A stretch of DNA of 59,998 nt from an uncultured Prochlorococcus sp. (GCA_902538225.1 CACBEF010000005.1:1-59998), one strand, 5' to 3'; shown: positions 36,373 to 46,348, counted from the stretch's first letter. Notes: generated by a model not told the origin, from the letters alone. Translations and numbers: made by a program.

Positions 36373-37407
36373 TTAAGTTTTTAAAAGCATTTTTGCTCTG
36401 CAGGCTGCACTAAAAAGTCCAAACTCTTCATCTAAAATTACTTTCATAGGTATTGTTTTAAGAATATCTTTTAATCTTCCCTTGTCGAAAAATTGTTTTA
36501 AAAATAAATCTGATTTAAAGTTTTTGAAATGTTTTGATGCGGTTCCTCCAGAAATCCATAACCCGCCAAAGCATAATTCTTGAAGAGCAACATCTCCCAA
36601 TAAAGAGGCATAAGCGCCTAACCAAATCCTCTCAACTTCAATCATTATCTGATCACCTTCTTTGGAAAGTTTACAAATTTTTTCAGGTAGTTCTTTTCTC
36701 GCAGTATCAAAAATTTTAATTTTTTTTAAATATTCTTGTAGAGGATGTTTTTGGGCATCAGGTTTGCTTAGTCTCCATTCGGCAATTCTTGATAAACCAG
36801 TGCCGCTAATAATTCTTTCACAAGATATCCTTTCAACTTTTAGGTAATTTTTAAGCCAAATTTTTAATTCCCATTCTAATTTTGACTTTGGAGAGTATTC
36901 AACATGTCCTCCTTCGCTGGCAAGAACTTTTACTTTATTCCCTGATATTAGACCTCTCGCGATGCCCAAACCAGTGCCGGCTCCAACAATGGCATGCAAA
37001 TCATTGTTATTACCTTCAGAATGGGAGCCATTTTGGATAGTTGAATATTGATTTTTTTTTAAAAAAGGTATTCCATAAATTTGAACTGCAAAATCATTTA
37101 TTAGCTCGCATTTTTCAAATTTAAATTTATTTTTTAATTTTTTTCCTGAAATATTCCATGACAAGTTAATGATTTTTGTGTTGTTGTTAGCTAAAGGACC
37201 AGCTACAGCGAAACATGCAGAGGAAGGATGGGTAATATTTTTGCATTCATTTTTAAGAAAATCTTCTAGAATCAGATCAAAAGAATCCCAATCAGAAGAT
37301 ATATATTTCTTTTTGAATAACAATTTAGGCGAATCATCATTTATTACTCTTTCGAATATTCCCAATAGAACCTTGGTACCTCCTAAATCACAAGCCAGAA
37401 AATTCAT
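36373..37407 (-). CDS. glk: Glucokinase
   Basis: This enzyme phosphorylates glucose with ATP. The 344-residue protein is of the bacterial Glk type and not ROK: FLACDLGGTKVLLG (ATP phosphate loop, residues 3-16), SWNISGKKL, INDFAVQIYG (catalytic Asp) and VGAGTGLGIARG then SEGGHVEYSP. No CXCGXXGC zinc motif is present, supporting non-ROK. In an autotroph it probably recycles glucose from glycogen or sucrose, or uses imported glucose. It lies between thrS and thrB with short gaps (10 and 9 bases). Confidence 0.94.
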   Translation of the reverse strand: MNFLACDLGGTKVLLGIFERVINDDSPKLLFKKKYISSDWDSFDLILEDFLKNECKNITHPSSACFAVAGPLANNNTKIINLSWNISGKKLKNKFKFEKCELINDFAVQIYGIPFLKKNQYSTIQNGSHSEGNNNDLHAIVGAGTGLGIARGLISGNKVKVLASEGGHVEYSPKSKLEWELKIWLKNYLKVERISCERIISGTGLSRIAEWRLSKPDAQKHPLQEYLKKIKIFDTARKELPEKICKLSKEGDQIMIEVERIWLGAYASLLGDVALQELCFGGLWISGGTASKHFKNFKSDLFLKQFFDKGRLKDILKTIPMKVILDEEFGLFSAACRAKMLLKT

Positions 37408-37417
37408 ATATTTGAAA

Positions 37418-39334
37418 TTATTCTGTTCTACCTTTTTTTACTATTAATTCATCCATTAATTTGTATAGATTAGGTAGGTCGAAAATTCCTAAATTTGTTC
37501 CATCTAAAGCTCTTAAAGCGACTGAATCAATTTCCTCTTCTTTATCTCCAATAACGGCAATTAAAGGAATTCTACCGAGAGTTGCCTCTCTTATTTTATA
37601 TCCTATTTTTTCATTCCTAACATCAACTTTTGATCGGTAACCATTATTATTTATTAATTCATTAAACTTGAAACACTTTTCAATATTTCTATCAGTAATG
37701 CTTAATAAAGTTATTTGATAAGGGGCAAGCCAAATTGGGAATTTTGCCTCATATTGTTCAATTAAGATTCCGATAAATCTCTCAAATGATCCTAAAATTG
37801 CTCTGTGAAGCATAACTGGATTTCTTTTCTCATTATCAATATCTACATAAGTTGCATCTAATCTAATAGGCATTGAAAAATCAACCTGAATAGTGCCGCA
37901 TTGCCAGACTCTATTGAGACAATCTTTTAAGGAGAATTCTATTTTTGGACCATAAAAAGCCCCTTCTCCTGGTTGGAGTTCCCATTTTAGGTTCTTATTA
38001 TCGAGAGCTTTGGTAAGAGCATCCTCTGATTTATCCCAAATCTCTTCACTACCTACCCTTTTTTCAGGACGGGTTGATAATTTGATAATGATTTCATCAA
38101 AACCAAAAGTTTTATAAACCTCGAAAACAAGATCTATAAAAGTTGATACCTCTTCTTGAATTTGCTCTTCTGTACAGAATATGTGTGCATCATCTTGAGT
38201 AAAGTTTCTTACTCTCATTAAGCCGTGCAGTGCGCCAGAGGGCTCATTTCTGTGACAAGAACCAAATTCAGCAAGACGAATAGGTAAATCCTTGTAACTT
38301 TTTAAACCTTGATTAAATACTTGTATATGGCATGGACAATTCATTGGTTTAATTGCATAAGTTCGATTTTCTGATGCAGTAGTAAACATATCGTCTCTAA
38401 ATTTTTCCCAATGACCAGATTTTTCCCAAAGAGATTTATCAACAGCTTGTGGGGTTTTAATTTCTAAATAATCATTTTTTTTGAGTATTTCTCTTATGTA
38501 CTTTTCCAGTACTTGGTATATTGTCCATCCATTTGGATGCCAAAAAATCATTCCTGGAGATTCTTCTTGTATATGAAATAGTGAATGTTTTTTACCAAGT
38601 TTTCTATGATCCCTTTTTTCCGCTTCTTCAATTCTTGTTAAATAATCTTTGAGTTCTTTTTCTTTTGCCCATGCAGTTCCATATATTCTCTGTAATGATT
38701 CATTCTCACTATTCCCTCTCCAGTATGAACCTGATAATTTAAGTAATTTAAAGTGTCTCAAATGTCTAGTATTGGGTACGTGAGGCCCTCTACACATATC
38801 GATATATTCTTCGTGTTTGTATAAATTTATGAGCCCTTCTTCAGGAATTTCTTCAATTATTCGTAATTTAAAAGTCTCATCTCTTTCTTTAAATGTTTTA
38901 ATTGCCTCTTCTTTAGAAACTTGTAAAATTTCAACGTCATAGTTTGTTTTTATTAATTTATTAATTCTGTTTTCGATTTTTATTAAATCTTCAGGAGTAA
39001 ATCTGTATTCAGAAAAAATATCATAATAAAAACCATCTTCAATTACAGGCCCAATCGCCATCTTAATATCAGAGTAAATTTGTTTAACCGCATGACCAAT
39101 AAGGTGAGCAAATGAATGTCTTATTATTTCAATTCCTTCTTTATCTTTTGAGGTGATGATTACAACTTCGGAATCCCTACTTATAGGAATAGTTGCATCA
39201 AGAAGAACATCATTTACTTTCCCAGCAATTGTTGCTTTAGCTAATCCAGCGCCTATAGTCTGGGCAATTTCTAGAATAGTTACAGATTTTTCGAAAACCT
39301 TTTTTGAACCATCAGGTAAGGTAATTATTGGCAT
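37418..39334 (-). CDS. thrS: Threonyl-tRNA synthetase
   Basis: ThrRS charges tRNA-Thr. The 638-residue protein has an N-terminal TGS domain (1-60). The editing domain has [13 protein letters not shown] (about residues 72-84) and the later DMCRGPHV. The class II catalytic core has the zinc Cys in [10 protein letters not shown] near 332 and motif 2 [16 protein letters not shown]-terminal anticodon-binding domain starts near 535. The length is normal. It lies 3 bases after trpS, and together with glk and thrB forms a tight minus-strand group. Confidence 0.97.
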   Translation of the reverse strand: MPIITLPDGSKKVFEKSVTILEIAQTIGAGLAKATIAGKVNDVLLDATIPISRDSEVVIITSKDKEGIEIIRHSFAHLIGHAVKQIYSDIKMAIGPVIEDGFYYDIFSEYRFTPEDLIKIENRINKLIKTNYDVEILQVSKEEAIKTFKERDETFKLRIIEEIPEEGLINLYKHEEYIDMCRGPHVPNTRHLRHFKLLKLSGSYWRGNSENESLQRIYGTAWAKEKELKDYLTRIEEAEKRDHRKLGKKHSLFHIQEESPGMIFWHPNGWTIYQVLEKYIREILKKNDYLEIKTPQAVDKSLWEKSGHWEKFRDDMFTTASENRTYAIKPMNCPCHIQVFNQGLKSYKDLPIRLAEFGSCHRNEPSGALHGLMRVRNFTQDDAHIFCTEEQIQEEVSTFIDLVFEVYKTFGFDEIIIKLSTRPEKRVGSEEIWDKSEDALTKALDNKNLKWELQPGEGAFYGPKIEFSLKDCLNRVWQCGTIQVDFSMPIRLDATYVDIDNEKRNPVMLHRAILGSFERFIGILIEQYEAKFPIWLAPYQITLLSITDRNIEKCFKFNELINNNGYRSKVDVRNEKIGYKIREATLGRIPLIAVIGDKEEEIDSVALRALDGTNLGIFDLPNLYKLMDELIVKKGRTE

Positions 39335-39337
39335 ATT

Positions 39338-40354
39338 TTATTTCTCCATTTCAAAGAATCCCAATTTTGATTTAACTCTTTTTAAAGTCTGATTTGCTAA
39401 ATTTTCTGCTTTTCCCTTCCCTTCATTAAGGATTTTATTTAATTGATAGGGATCGTTAATTAATAATTTATATTTTTTCTGAATAGGTTCTAGTGATTCA
39501 ATAAGTTGCTCTGTAATTAATTTCTTAAATGTCCCCCATCCAGTCTCTGAGAACTCATTTTCACATTGAGAAATTTCTTTGCCAGATAATATTGAATAAA
39601 TCATCAAAAGATTTTTAGATTCTGGTCTCTCAGGGTTGTTAAATTCAATTCCAATAGAACTGTCACTTTTTGCTCTTTTTATTTTTTTCGTTATTACTTC
39701 AGGAGCATCTAATAAGTTAATACGACTGCCTTCATTAGGATCACTTTTGCTCATCTTTTTTGAACCATCAATTAAACTCATTATTTTTGATCCATTCTTC
39801 ATGATTATTGGTTGAGGGATTTTTAAAATATTTTTATCCTTACTAAATCTGGCATTAATTCTCTGTTGTGCAATATCTCTGGCAAGTTCAAGATGTTGTT
39901 TTTGATCCTCACCTACGGGTACAAAGTCAGCGTCATATAGAAGAATGTCTGCAGCCATTAGGATCGGATAGTCAAATAATCCAATAGATACATTATTCCC
40001 CTGTTGTATGGATTTTTCTTTGAATTGAATCATTCTTTCCATCCAATTTATTGGTGTCATGCAATTCAATATCCAACAAAGTTCTGAATGTGCGGAAATC
40101 TGACTTTGGACAAAAATTGAGCATATATTGGGATCTATTCCACAAGCGACGTACAAAGCAGCAGTAGAGATAGTGTTCTTAGACAATTCTTTGGGATTAT
40201 ATGAAGCTGTGATTGCGTGCAAATCAACTACACATAGAAATGTTTCATATTGCTCTTGAAGCGTAACCCAATTATTTATCGCCCCAAGCCAATTCCCGAT
40301 ATGTAAATCACCAGTTGGTTGAACTCCAGAAAGAATTCTTTTTTTATTTTCCAT
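39338..40354 (-). CDS. trpS: Tryptophanyl-tRNA synthetase
   Basis: This class I synthetase charges tRNA-Trp. The 338-residue protein shows the HIGH-type motif HIGN at residues 18-21 (GVQPTGDLHIGNWLGA) and KMSKSDPN near 197-204 as the KMSKS loop. The length is typical. Its start overlaps the end of the upstream RGG-rich gene by 11 bases, so the pair is probably translationally coupled. Confidence 0.97.
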   Translation of the reverse strand: MENKKRILSGVQPTGDLHIGNWLGAINNWVTLQEQYETFLCVVDLHAITASYNPKELSKNTISTAALYVACGIDPNICSIFVQSQISAHSELCWILNCMTPINWMERMIQFKEKSIQQGNNVSIGLFDYPILMAADILLYDADFVPVGEDQKQHLELARDIAQQRINARFSKDKNILKIPQPIIMKNGSKIMSLIDGSKKMSKSDPNEGSRINLLDAPEVITKKIKRAKSDSSIGIEFNNPERPESKNLLMIYSILSGKEISQCENEFSETGWGTFKKLITEQLIESLEPIQKKYKLLINDPYQLNKILNEGKGKAENLANQTLKRVKSKLGFFEMEK

Positions 40355-40766
40355 CCTCTTCTACTTCGCTAGATTGGATCTCTTCAGTTGATGTACTTTT
40401 TACAGGTCTTGCGAAAGGGTCAGGCGCTGTTTTTATTTTTTCTTCATAAGGATTTTGTGATTGTCTTTTCGAAGAAGAGCTTTTATTATTTTTTGCATAT
40501 TCTGTGATTGATTCAATCAATTTTTCGTCTTTGATCATTTCGCTAAGTGTTCTAACAGAGAAACCCAGAACTGCAACGGTAGATCTCAATTGAAAGGCCT
40601 CTTGTAGTGATTTAACAGCTTTCATTTCGTTATCACTCAATCTTATGCGAAATCCTCCTCCATCTCTTCTTCCTCCCGATCTATCTCTGAAATTAGATCT
40701 TTCATTGTTAGAACGACCTCTATAATTTTCTTGTCCAGGATTATTGCTGAAATTTGAATTAGACAT
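40344..40766 (-). CDS. Arg/Gly-rich protein of unknown function
   Basis: This 140-residue protein has three parts. Residues 1-40 are low-complexity, rich in Asn, Arg, Gly and Ser, with NYRGRSNNERSNFRDRSGG and RRDGGG, like RGG-type RNA-binding tails. Residues 41-90 form a folded-looking helical core, RIRLSDNEMKAVKSLQEAF then VAVLGFSVRTLSEMI. The tail is acidic and Ser-rich. I do not recognise a named family; it is probably a picocyanobacterial protein. The composition suggests binding to RNA or DNA, by inference. It overlaps trpS by 11 bases. Confidence 0.7.
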   Translation of the reverse strand: MSNSNFSNNPGQENYRGRSNNERSNFRDRSGGRRDGGGFRIRLSDNEMKAVKSLQEAFQLRSTVAVLGFSVRTLSEMIKDEKLIESITEYAKNNKSSSSKRQSQNPYEEKIKTAPDPFARPVKSTSTEEIQSSEVEEDGK

Positions 40767-40867
40767 CTTGATGTTTCTTAAATTATTTAAATAGTCTATT
40801 AACTTAGCATCTTGTTATGCAATAAGTCTTTTCAAAAACCTTGATTTTTTATCTTTTGATTAACGAC

Positions 40868-40896
40868 TTATGAATTTTTGCTTTTCTCATTCATAA
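40868..40896. repeat. 7-base inverted repeat TTATGAA/TTCATAA
   Basis: TTATGAA at 40868-40874 and TTCATAA at 40890-40896, spaced by 15 bases, in the 165-base divergent gap between the RGG-rich gene and the DUF697 gene. A repeat of this length can occur by chance in such AT-rich DNA. The rest of the gap shows nothing I can name. Confidence 0.3.
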
Positions 40897-40931
40897 CTTG
40901 CATTAAAATAATATTAGAAAAATAAAGTAAT

Positions 40932-42266
40932 GTGTTTGATATTAGTAAAGACAACCTTTTAATGGATTTCATAAAGTTTCCGAAAAAGAATTTTATTATT
41001 ATTCTATTAATATTGGGGTTTGGGGAATGGTTTGTCAGTGACCTAATTCATTTTGCAGGAGGCTCAATAGGATTTTTTGCATTGTGTTTGGGGGGATATT
41101 TTTACTTGAAGAATGATAAGCCTAAATTTAATGAGCCAAATAATTTAGATGGTTGGATAAATCTATGTAATGAAGATTTAAATTTTTTTGAAGAACTTGA
41201 AGAAACAAATGATTTAGAAAAACAAAATTCAAAAAGACAAAAAACACTTAAATCGATTCTTAATAGATTTGAAAAAGAAAAAATAAGTTGCATTGGACAA
41301 AAAGATTATCAAAGTTGTCAGTCAGTTTTAAAAAATCATTTTAAAGAAGATAAGTTTGACTTTGATTTATATGAAAAACTGCCTAAATACAATTCTTCTC
41401 AAATTATTCCAGAAGAAGCTTTGAAAAGTGATGCAATCTTGTATTTTTTAGACTTGCCCTTATCGGCAAATGATTTTTTGTGGCTGGAAAAGTTTCCTAA
41501 AAATATGCCAATCTGGTTGGTGGCTTTAACTTCCAACGAAATAGAAGCCAAAAATCAGATAGAAGATCTAAAGTCGCAAATTTCAGGTGACTTTATAAAC
41601 AAAATTATTACTTTTGATGTGAATAAGAATGAAATAATAAATATACCTTTTTCGTTAAAGAAGTTTTTCATAAGTTCATCTAAAAATATTGAAAATACAA
41701 AAAAAAGGCTTTTGAAAGAACTTCATGTTGCCTGGCAATCTGAAATTGAAGGTATAAGAAGAATGCAGTTAAAAGGGATACAAAGAAAAAATCAAATTCT
41801 TGTCGCTACAACTGTTTTCTTATCTCCTATCCCATCAATTGATGTTATGGCAATGACAGTACTAAATTCATTAATGATTAAAGAAATCAAGTCTATATGG
41901 GGATGTAATTGGTCTCCTGAAATTTTAGATAAAGTTTCTAAAGAGATTTTAAAGACTGCAATTGCTCAGGGAGTTATTGAATGGAGTGGACAGACTCTAA
42001 TTGGCATAACAAAATTACATGGACCAAATTGGCTTGTTTCTGGAACATTTCAGGCTGTCAGTGCTGCTTATTTAACAAGAGTAGTATCAAGTTCTTTGGC
42101 TGATTTTATGGCAATAACAAAAGGAGTAGAAGAACCTGATTTGGATTTTATAAAGAAAAATTCTGAGAAAATTGTTGAAAAAGCTTTTGAAAAAGAAAAA
42201 ATAAATTGGCAAGGATTTATTTCTGATCTTAGAAAACCACTTATGAAAATATCTTTTAGTTCATAA
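40932..42266 (+). CDS. DUF697 (YcjF-like) membrane protein
   Basis: This 444-residue protein has two N-terminal membrane helices (about residues 20-55). A middle part follows, with ILYFLDLPLSANDFLWLEKF and PIWLVALTSNE, which look like late strands of a small GTPase fold but with no P-loop. The C-terminal DUF697 domain (about 285-400) has the conserved VFLSPIPSIDVMAMTVLN. In many cyanobacteria DUF697 is fused to an active GTPase; here the GTPase seems lost or degenerate. The start is GTG at 40932; ATG at 40962 is an alternative. It lies 19 bases before the Mn-type ABC transporter genes. The function is unknown. Confidence 0.8.
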   Translation: MFDISKDNLLMDFIKFPKKNFIIILLILGFGEWFVSDLIHFAGGSIGFFALCLGGYFYLKNDKPKFNEPNNLDGWINLCNEDLNFFEELEETNDLEKQNSKRQKTLKSILNRFEKEKISCIGQKDYQSCQSVLKNHFKEDKFDFDLYEKLPKYNSSQIIPEEALKSDAILYFLDLPLSANDFLWLEKFPKNMPIWLVALTSNEIEAKNQIEDLKSQISGDFINKIITFDVNKNEIINIPFSLKKFFISSSKNIENTKKRLLKELHVAWQSEIEGIRRMQLKGIQRKNQILVATTVFLSPIPSIDVMAMTVLNSLMIKEIKSIWGCNWSPEILDKVSKEILKTAIAQGVIEWSGQTLIGITKLHGPNWLVSGTFQAVSAAYLTRVVSSSLADFMAITKGVEEPDLDFIKKNSEKIVEKAFEKEKINWQGFISDLRKPLMKISFSS

Positions 42267-42285
42267 TCTAGTTTGAAAGTTAAAA

Positions 42286-43185
42286 ATGAGGAAAAAAATT
42301 CTTTTTTTTAGTTTATTGCTACTGCTTTCTATTACTTCAGGCTCATGCAAGAGAATATCAAATAAAAAAGAAAGTAAAGAAGTAATACTGGCAAGTTTCA
42401 CTGTTTTGGCGGACATAATTAGCAACGTTGCTAAAGATGATTTTATTGTTAGATCAATAACGAAACCTGGAGTTGAAGTTCATGGCTACCAACCAACTCC
42501 CAGCGATTTGGTAAATGCCTCTAGTGCTTTTGTTTTTATTGATAATGGATTTGGATTTGAATTATGGGCTGAAAAATTTGTTTCTAATTTAAAAGTTAAA
42601 AGAATTACTGTCGCGGAAGATTTAGATCCTATTTTTATCAGTGAAGATTTTTATAAAGGGAAACCCAATCCTCATGCCTGGATTTCTCCAAAAAGAGGGA
42701 TCCTATATGTAGATATTCTGGTGGATTCTTTATCAGAATTGAGGCCATCCAAAAGGACATTATTTGAAGAAAATGGAAAAATTTATAAAGATAAACTCTC
42801 TAAAATAGATAAAGAATTCTCACTTTTTATTAATAACTTAAATAAAGACAGGAGGTATCTAGTAAGTTGTGAAGGTGCTTTTTCGTATTTAACAAATGAT
42901 TATGGATTAGAGGAAGTTTATTTATGGCCAGTTAATGCTGAAAGTCAAATTACGCCCAAAAGGATGACAAGAACAATTTCACTAGTTAAAGAAAAAAATG
43001 TCCCATCTGTATTCTGCGAAAGTACTGTAAGTAACGAATCTCAAATGATTGTTGCAAACGAAACTGGAGCTAATTTTGGAGGAAATCTTTTTGTTGATTC
43101 ATTATCTGATGATAGTGGGCCTGCTAACTCCTATATAAAAATGCTTGAGCATAACTTGGAATTAATCAAAAAAGGGCTTTTTTGA
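42286..43185 (+). CDS. mntC: Manganese-type ABC transporter, substrate-binding lipoprotein
   Basis: This 299-residue cluster A-I metal-binding protein is held to the membrane by a lipobox Cys at about residue 21 (TSGSC). The four metal ligands of the family are in place: H66 (VHGYQPTP), H130 (PNPHAWIS), E245 (CEST) and D271 (LFVDSLSDD). The His-rich loop of zinc-specific ZnuA is absent, so Mn2+ is the likelier cargo, though Fe or Zn is not excluded. It starts an evident operon with the ATPase (3-base gap) and the permease. Confidence 0.88.
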   Translation: MRKKILFFSLLLLLSITSGSCKRISNKKESKEVILASFTVLADIISNVAKDDFIVRSITKPGVEVHGYQPTPSDLVNASSAFVFIDNGFGFELWAEKFVSNLKVKRITVAEDLDPIFISEDFYKGKPNPHAWISPKRGILYVDILVDSLSELRPSKRTLFEENGKIYKDKLSKIDKEFSLFINNLNKDRRYLVSCEGAFSYLTNDYGLEEVYLWPVNAESQITPKRMTRTISLVKEKNVPSVFCESTVSNESQMIVANETGANFGGNLFVDSLSDDSGPANSYIKMLEHNLELIKKGLF

Positions 43186-43188
43186 ATT

Positions 43189-43953
43189 ATGGAATCAATC
43201 AATTATCAAAACTTTAGGATTGATGCAGAAAATATTTGCGTAGATTACAACGGTAAGGTGGCTTTGTATGATGCCAATTTAAGATTGAAACCTGGCCAGA
43301 TTTGTGGGTTAGTGGGGATGAACGGGGCTGGTAAAACAACTTTTTTTAATGCTTTAACTGGCTTTGTAAATATTTCAAAGGGAAAAATTAGAATTAATGG
43401 AGAGTCTGTAAAATCTGCTCAAAAAGATCAGACAATTGCTTATGTTCCTCAGAGTGAGGGAATTGATAGTCAATTTCCAATAAATGTTTGGGATGTAGTG
43501 ATGATGGGAAGATATGGTTCGATGAATATTTTTAGATGTCCTAGAGAGTCTGATGTTCAGGCGGTTAAAGATGCTATTGAGAGAGTTGATCTTACTGATC
43601 ATTTATCTACACCTATTGGAAACTTATCTGGAGGTCAGAGAAAACGAACTTTTTTAGCTAGAGCAATTGCGCAAAGGGCGTCAATATTACTTCTTGATGA
43701 GCCTTTTTCAGGTGTTGATATAAGAACTGAAAAACTTATCTCGGAATTATTTATTCAATTTAAAAATGAAGGGAAAACTATATTATTATCAACGCACGAT
43801 ATGATTCATGTCCGTGAATTTTGTGATTTGGTTCTTTTAATAAATAAAACTGTTGTAGCGTATGGCGAGACCTCTGAAGTGTTTACTCCTGAAAATATTA
43901 CAACTACTTTTGGAGGAATCTCACCTGATTTCTTGTTTGGACCTGAATCCTAA
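43189..43953 (+). CDS. mntA: Manganese-type ABC transporter, ATP-binding protein
   Basis: This 254-residue ATPase has Walker A GMNGAGKTT near residue 44, signature LSGGQRKR, Walker B LLLDEPFSGVD and switch LLSTHD. The sequence belongs to the cluster A-I metal ABC group (MntA/ZnuC). It lies 3 bases after the binding protein and 12 before the permease, so all three are certainly one transporter. The metal is inferred from the binding protein. Confidence 0.92.
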   Translation: MESINYQNFRIDAENICVDYNGKVALYDANLRLKPGQICGLVGMNGAGKTTFFNALTGFVNISKGKIRINGESVKSAQKDQTIAYVPQSEGIDSQFPINVWDVVMMGRYGSMNIFRCPRESDVQAVKDAIERVDLTDHLSTPIGNLSGGQRKRTFLARAIAQRASILLLDEPFSGVDIRTEKLISELFIQFKNEGKTILLSTHDMIHVREFCDLVLLINKTVVAYGETSEVFTPENITTTFGGISPDFLFGPES

Positions 43954-43965
43954 ATTTTAAATTAT

Positions 43966-44838
43966 ATGGAGCTCTGTTCTTTTTTAACTTTAGATTCATT
44001 CATAACAGATCCTTTAACTCATGACTTTATGAGAAAAGCACTTCTTATGAGTTCATTAGTGGCAGCTGTTTGTGGTTTCCTATCTAGTTATTTAACTCTT
44101 AAAGGATGGGCTTTAATGGGAGATGCAGTGTCACATTCAGTAATGCCTGGTGTTGTGGTTGCTTATGCATTAGGTCTTCCTTTCTCATTAGGGGCATTTA
44201 TTTTCGGAGTTGGTTCTGTTGCATTGATAGGGTTTATTAAGCAGAAATCTAGGGTTAAGGAAGATACTGTTATTGGGTTGGTATTTACTGGATTTTTTGC
44301 TCTTGGAATTGTATTGGTTTCTAAGATTAAAAGTAATATTGATCTGCACTCTATCCTTTTTGGCAGTCCATTAGGAATATCACTTTCAGATGTAAAACAA
44401 ACCATATTCATTTCATTATTGGTAGTAATCCTTTTATCAATTTTTAGGAAAGATTTAATGCTTTATTGTTTTGATCCTAGGCATGCAAAAACAGTTGGAA
44501 TTAACGTATTGTTTCTTCACTATTTACTCCTCACGTGCTTGTCTTTGGCAGCAGTTGTAGGCTTGCAGTCTGTTGGAATTATTTTGGTAGTTGCGATGTT
44601 GATTACACCAGGGGCTACAGCATATTTACTTACGGATAAGTTTGATAATATGACAATAATTTCTGTATTAAGTGCAATTATCTCGAGCCTAATAGGAATC
44701 TACATTAGTTTTTGGTTTGATCTTGAAACAGGTGGATCAATTGTCTTAGCACAAACTTTTATATTTTTATTCGCTTTTTTATTCGCTCCAAGATACGGAA
44801 TATTTAAGTTAAAGAAATTTTTTGCTGGTTATAAATGA
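43966..44838 (+). CDS. mntB: Manganese-type ABC transporter, permease
   Basis: This 290-residue inner-membrane protein has eight or nine hydrophobic helices and the family segments GDAVSHSVMPGVVVAYALG and LSLAAVVGLQSVGIILVVAMLITPGA. This is the ABC-3 metal permease family. Its ATG follows the ATPase gene by 12 bases and its stop overlaps the DUF4336 start (ATGA). Metal identity follows from the partner genes. Confidence 0.93.
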   Translation: MELCSFLTLDSFITDPLTHDFMRKALLMSSLVAAVCGFLSSYLTLKGWALMGDAVSHSVMPGVVVAYALGLPFSLGAFIFGVGSVALIGFIKQKSRVKEDTVIGLVFTGFFALGIVLVSKIKSNIDLHSILFGSPLGISLSDVKQTIFISLLVVILLSIFRKDLMLYCFDPRHAKTVGINVLFLHYLLLTCLSLAAVVGLQSVGIILVVAMLITPGATAYLLTDKFDNMTIISVLSAIISSLIGIYISFWFDLETGGSIVLAQTFIFLFAFLFAPRYGIFKLKKFFAGYK

Positions 44839-46007
44839 TAGTGGTGGAAGAAACTTTAAATAAAAATTGGTATTGGTGGCCATTATTTCCCTTATATCCT
44901 TATGGGAAAAAGAAAACAATCTTAAGAGAATTAATTCCTGATCAAATATGGTCCTTAGAACAAATACAAGGACTTTATTATGTTGCGGTTCCAATAAGAA
45001 TGACGGTAATAAAGGTTGATAATGGGTTGATGTTAATAAACCCACTGCCTCCTACAAAAGAATTAATAAATAAGTTAGAAAAATTAATTGCGATTCATGG
45101 CAAAGTAAAAACAATAATCCTCCCAAGCGCCTCCGGACTAGAACATAAAATCGGACTGCCAGCTCTTTCAAGAATTTTTAAAGATGCAGAAATTTGGCTT
45201 TGTCCTGGACAGTGGAGTTTCCCTATCAATCTACCACTAGATTTTTTAGGAATTCCATCAAAAAGATCAAGAATACTGTTTGAGGAAGGTACTCCACATT
45301 CGAACTCATTTAAATGGTCTTCGTTAGGCCCACTGAATTTAGGCCTTGGAAGATATCAGGAGATAAGCTGTTTCCATTATTCTACGAAAACCCTTCATGT
45401 AACAGACGCAATAGTTGGAATAGATTCCACTCCACCTGAGATATTTAATTTTGACCCAACTCCACTTCTTTTTCATTCTAGAGAGAGAGGAGATGAACCT
45501 TTGATTGACTCCATTGAACAAAGAAAAAAAGGATGGAAAAGGCTAGTCTTATTTTCATCTTTTTTGAAACCAGGTAAATTAAATATTCCACCTTTAAAAG
45601 AAATATTTAAGTATTCGTTCAAAAAAGATCTTAGAAATTGGAGATCTCATTTCGGTATTTATCCCTTTTTGTGGGACGAAGATTGGGAATTATCTCTTGT
45701 TGAAATAATGGGTGAAGATACTCCTAAGATTCAAGTGGCACCAGTTTTACAAAAATTAATTTTTCCCCGATCAAAAGAAGTATTACTTAAATGGCTAGAA
45801 AATATCAAGTCTTTTGAAGATATGGAATATTTAATTCCAGCTCATTTTACGGCACCTATAAAATTTACAATAGAAGATTGTCAAAAGTTAATTAATGACA
45901 TTAATTCCCAAAAGTGGGACAAACTACCTGAGGATAATAAATTTTTGATGGGTTTATATAAAAAGTTGTTTGAACTAAGAATAATTCCTGAAGAAGTAAA
46001 TCTTTAA
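44835..46007 (+). CDS. DUF4336-family protein
   Basis: This 390-residue soluble protein matches DUF4336, found in cyanobacteria and plants. Recognisable features are an N-terminal WYWWPLFPLYPYGKKKTI, the loop LPSASGLEHKIGLPALSRIF, and HVTDAIVGIDSTPPEIF, which recall metallo-beta-lactamase-type metal sites (His, Asp) without a full HxHxDH motif. The function is unknown. Its start ATG overlaps the permease stop by 4 bases, so it is co-translated with the Mn-type transporter. A link to metal handling is inference. It converges on the DUF760 gene with a 5-base gap. Confidence 0.82.
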   Translation: MIVVEETLNKNWYWWPLFPLYPYGKKKTILRELIPDQIWSLEQIQGLYYVAVPIRMTVIKVDNGLMLINPLPPTKELINKLEKLIAIHGKVKTIILPSASGLEHKIGLPALSRIFKDAEIWLCPGQWSFPINLPLDFLGIPSKRSRILFEEGTPHSNSFKWSSLGPLNLGLGRYQEISCFHYSTKTLHVTDAIVGIDSTPPEIFNFDPTPLLFHSRERGDEPLIDSIEQRKKGWKRLVLFSSFLKPGKLNIPPLKEIFKYSFKKDLRNWRSHFGIYPFLWDEDWELSLVEIMGEDTPKIQVAPVLQKLIFPRSKEVLLKWLENIKSFEDMEYLIPAHFTAPIKFTIEDCQKLINDINSQKWDKLPEDNKFLMGLYKKLFELRIIPEEVNL

Positions 46008-46012
46008 AACTA

Positions 46013-46348
46013 TTATTCTTCAATAGACATGTTTTCATCATTTTTAAGAGTTTGTTCCAGCTCTTTTCTTTGCTCCATTTGTCTTAAGAAATATCCTGTC
46101 ATCATTGCAGAAGATAGTAAATTAGCAATGTTGTCTTTTGAAGATGTTATTTTTACATCAAATTGATCTGAAGGAAGCATTCCAAGAAGACCTTGAACAT
46201 TATGTCTAATAATTTCTTGAATATCTTCACTAGCTGATTTTGCTACTCTTTGCAAAACTTCAGGAGATTGTTTTTGTAAATACTGGATTAAGTCATTCTC
46301 ATCATTTGGATCATTATTTTCAGTAGCAAGAAATTCTGGATTAAACAT
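46013..46348 (-). CDS. DUF760 protein
   Basis: This 111-residue helical protein has the family pattern LIQYLQKQSPEVLQRVAKSASEDIQEIIRHNVQGLLG, followed by MMTGYFLRQMEQRKEL. DUF760 proteins occur in cyanobacteria and plant plastids; the role is not known to me. It lies 45 bases after lepB on the same strand. Confidence 0.82.
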   Translation of the reverse strand: MFNPEFLATENNDPNDENDLIQYLQKQSPEVLQRVAKSASEDIQEIIRHNVQGLLGMLPSDQFDVKITSSKDNIANLLSSAMMTGYFLRQMEQRKELEQTLKNDENMSIEE

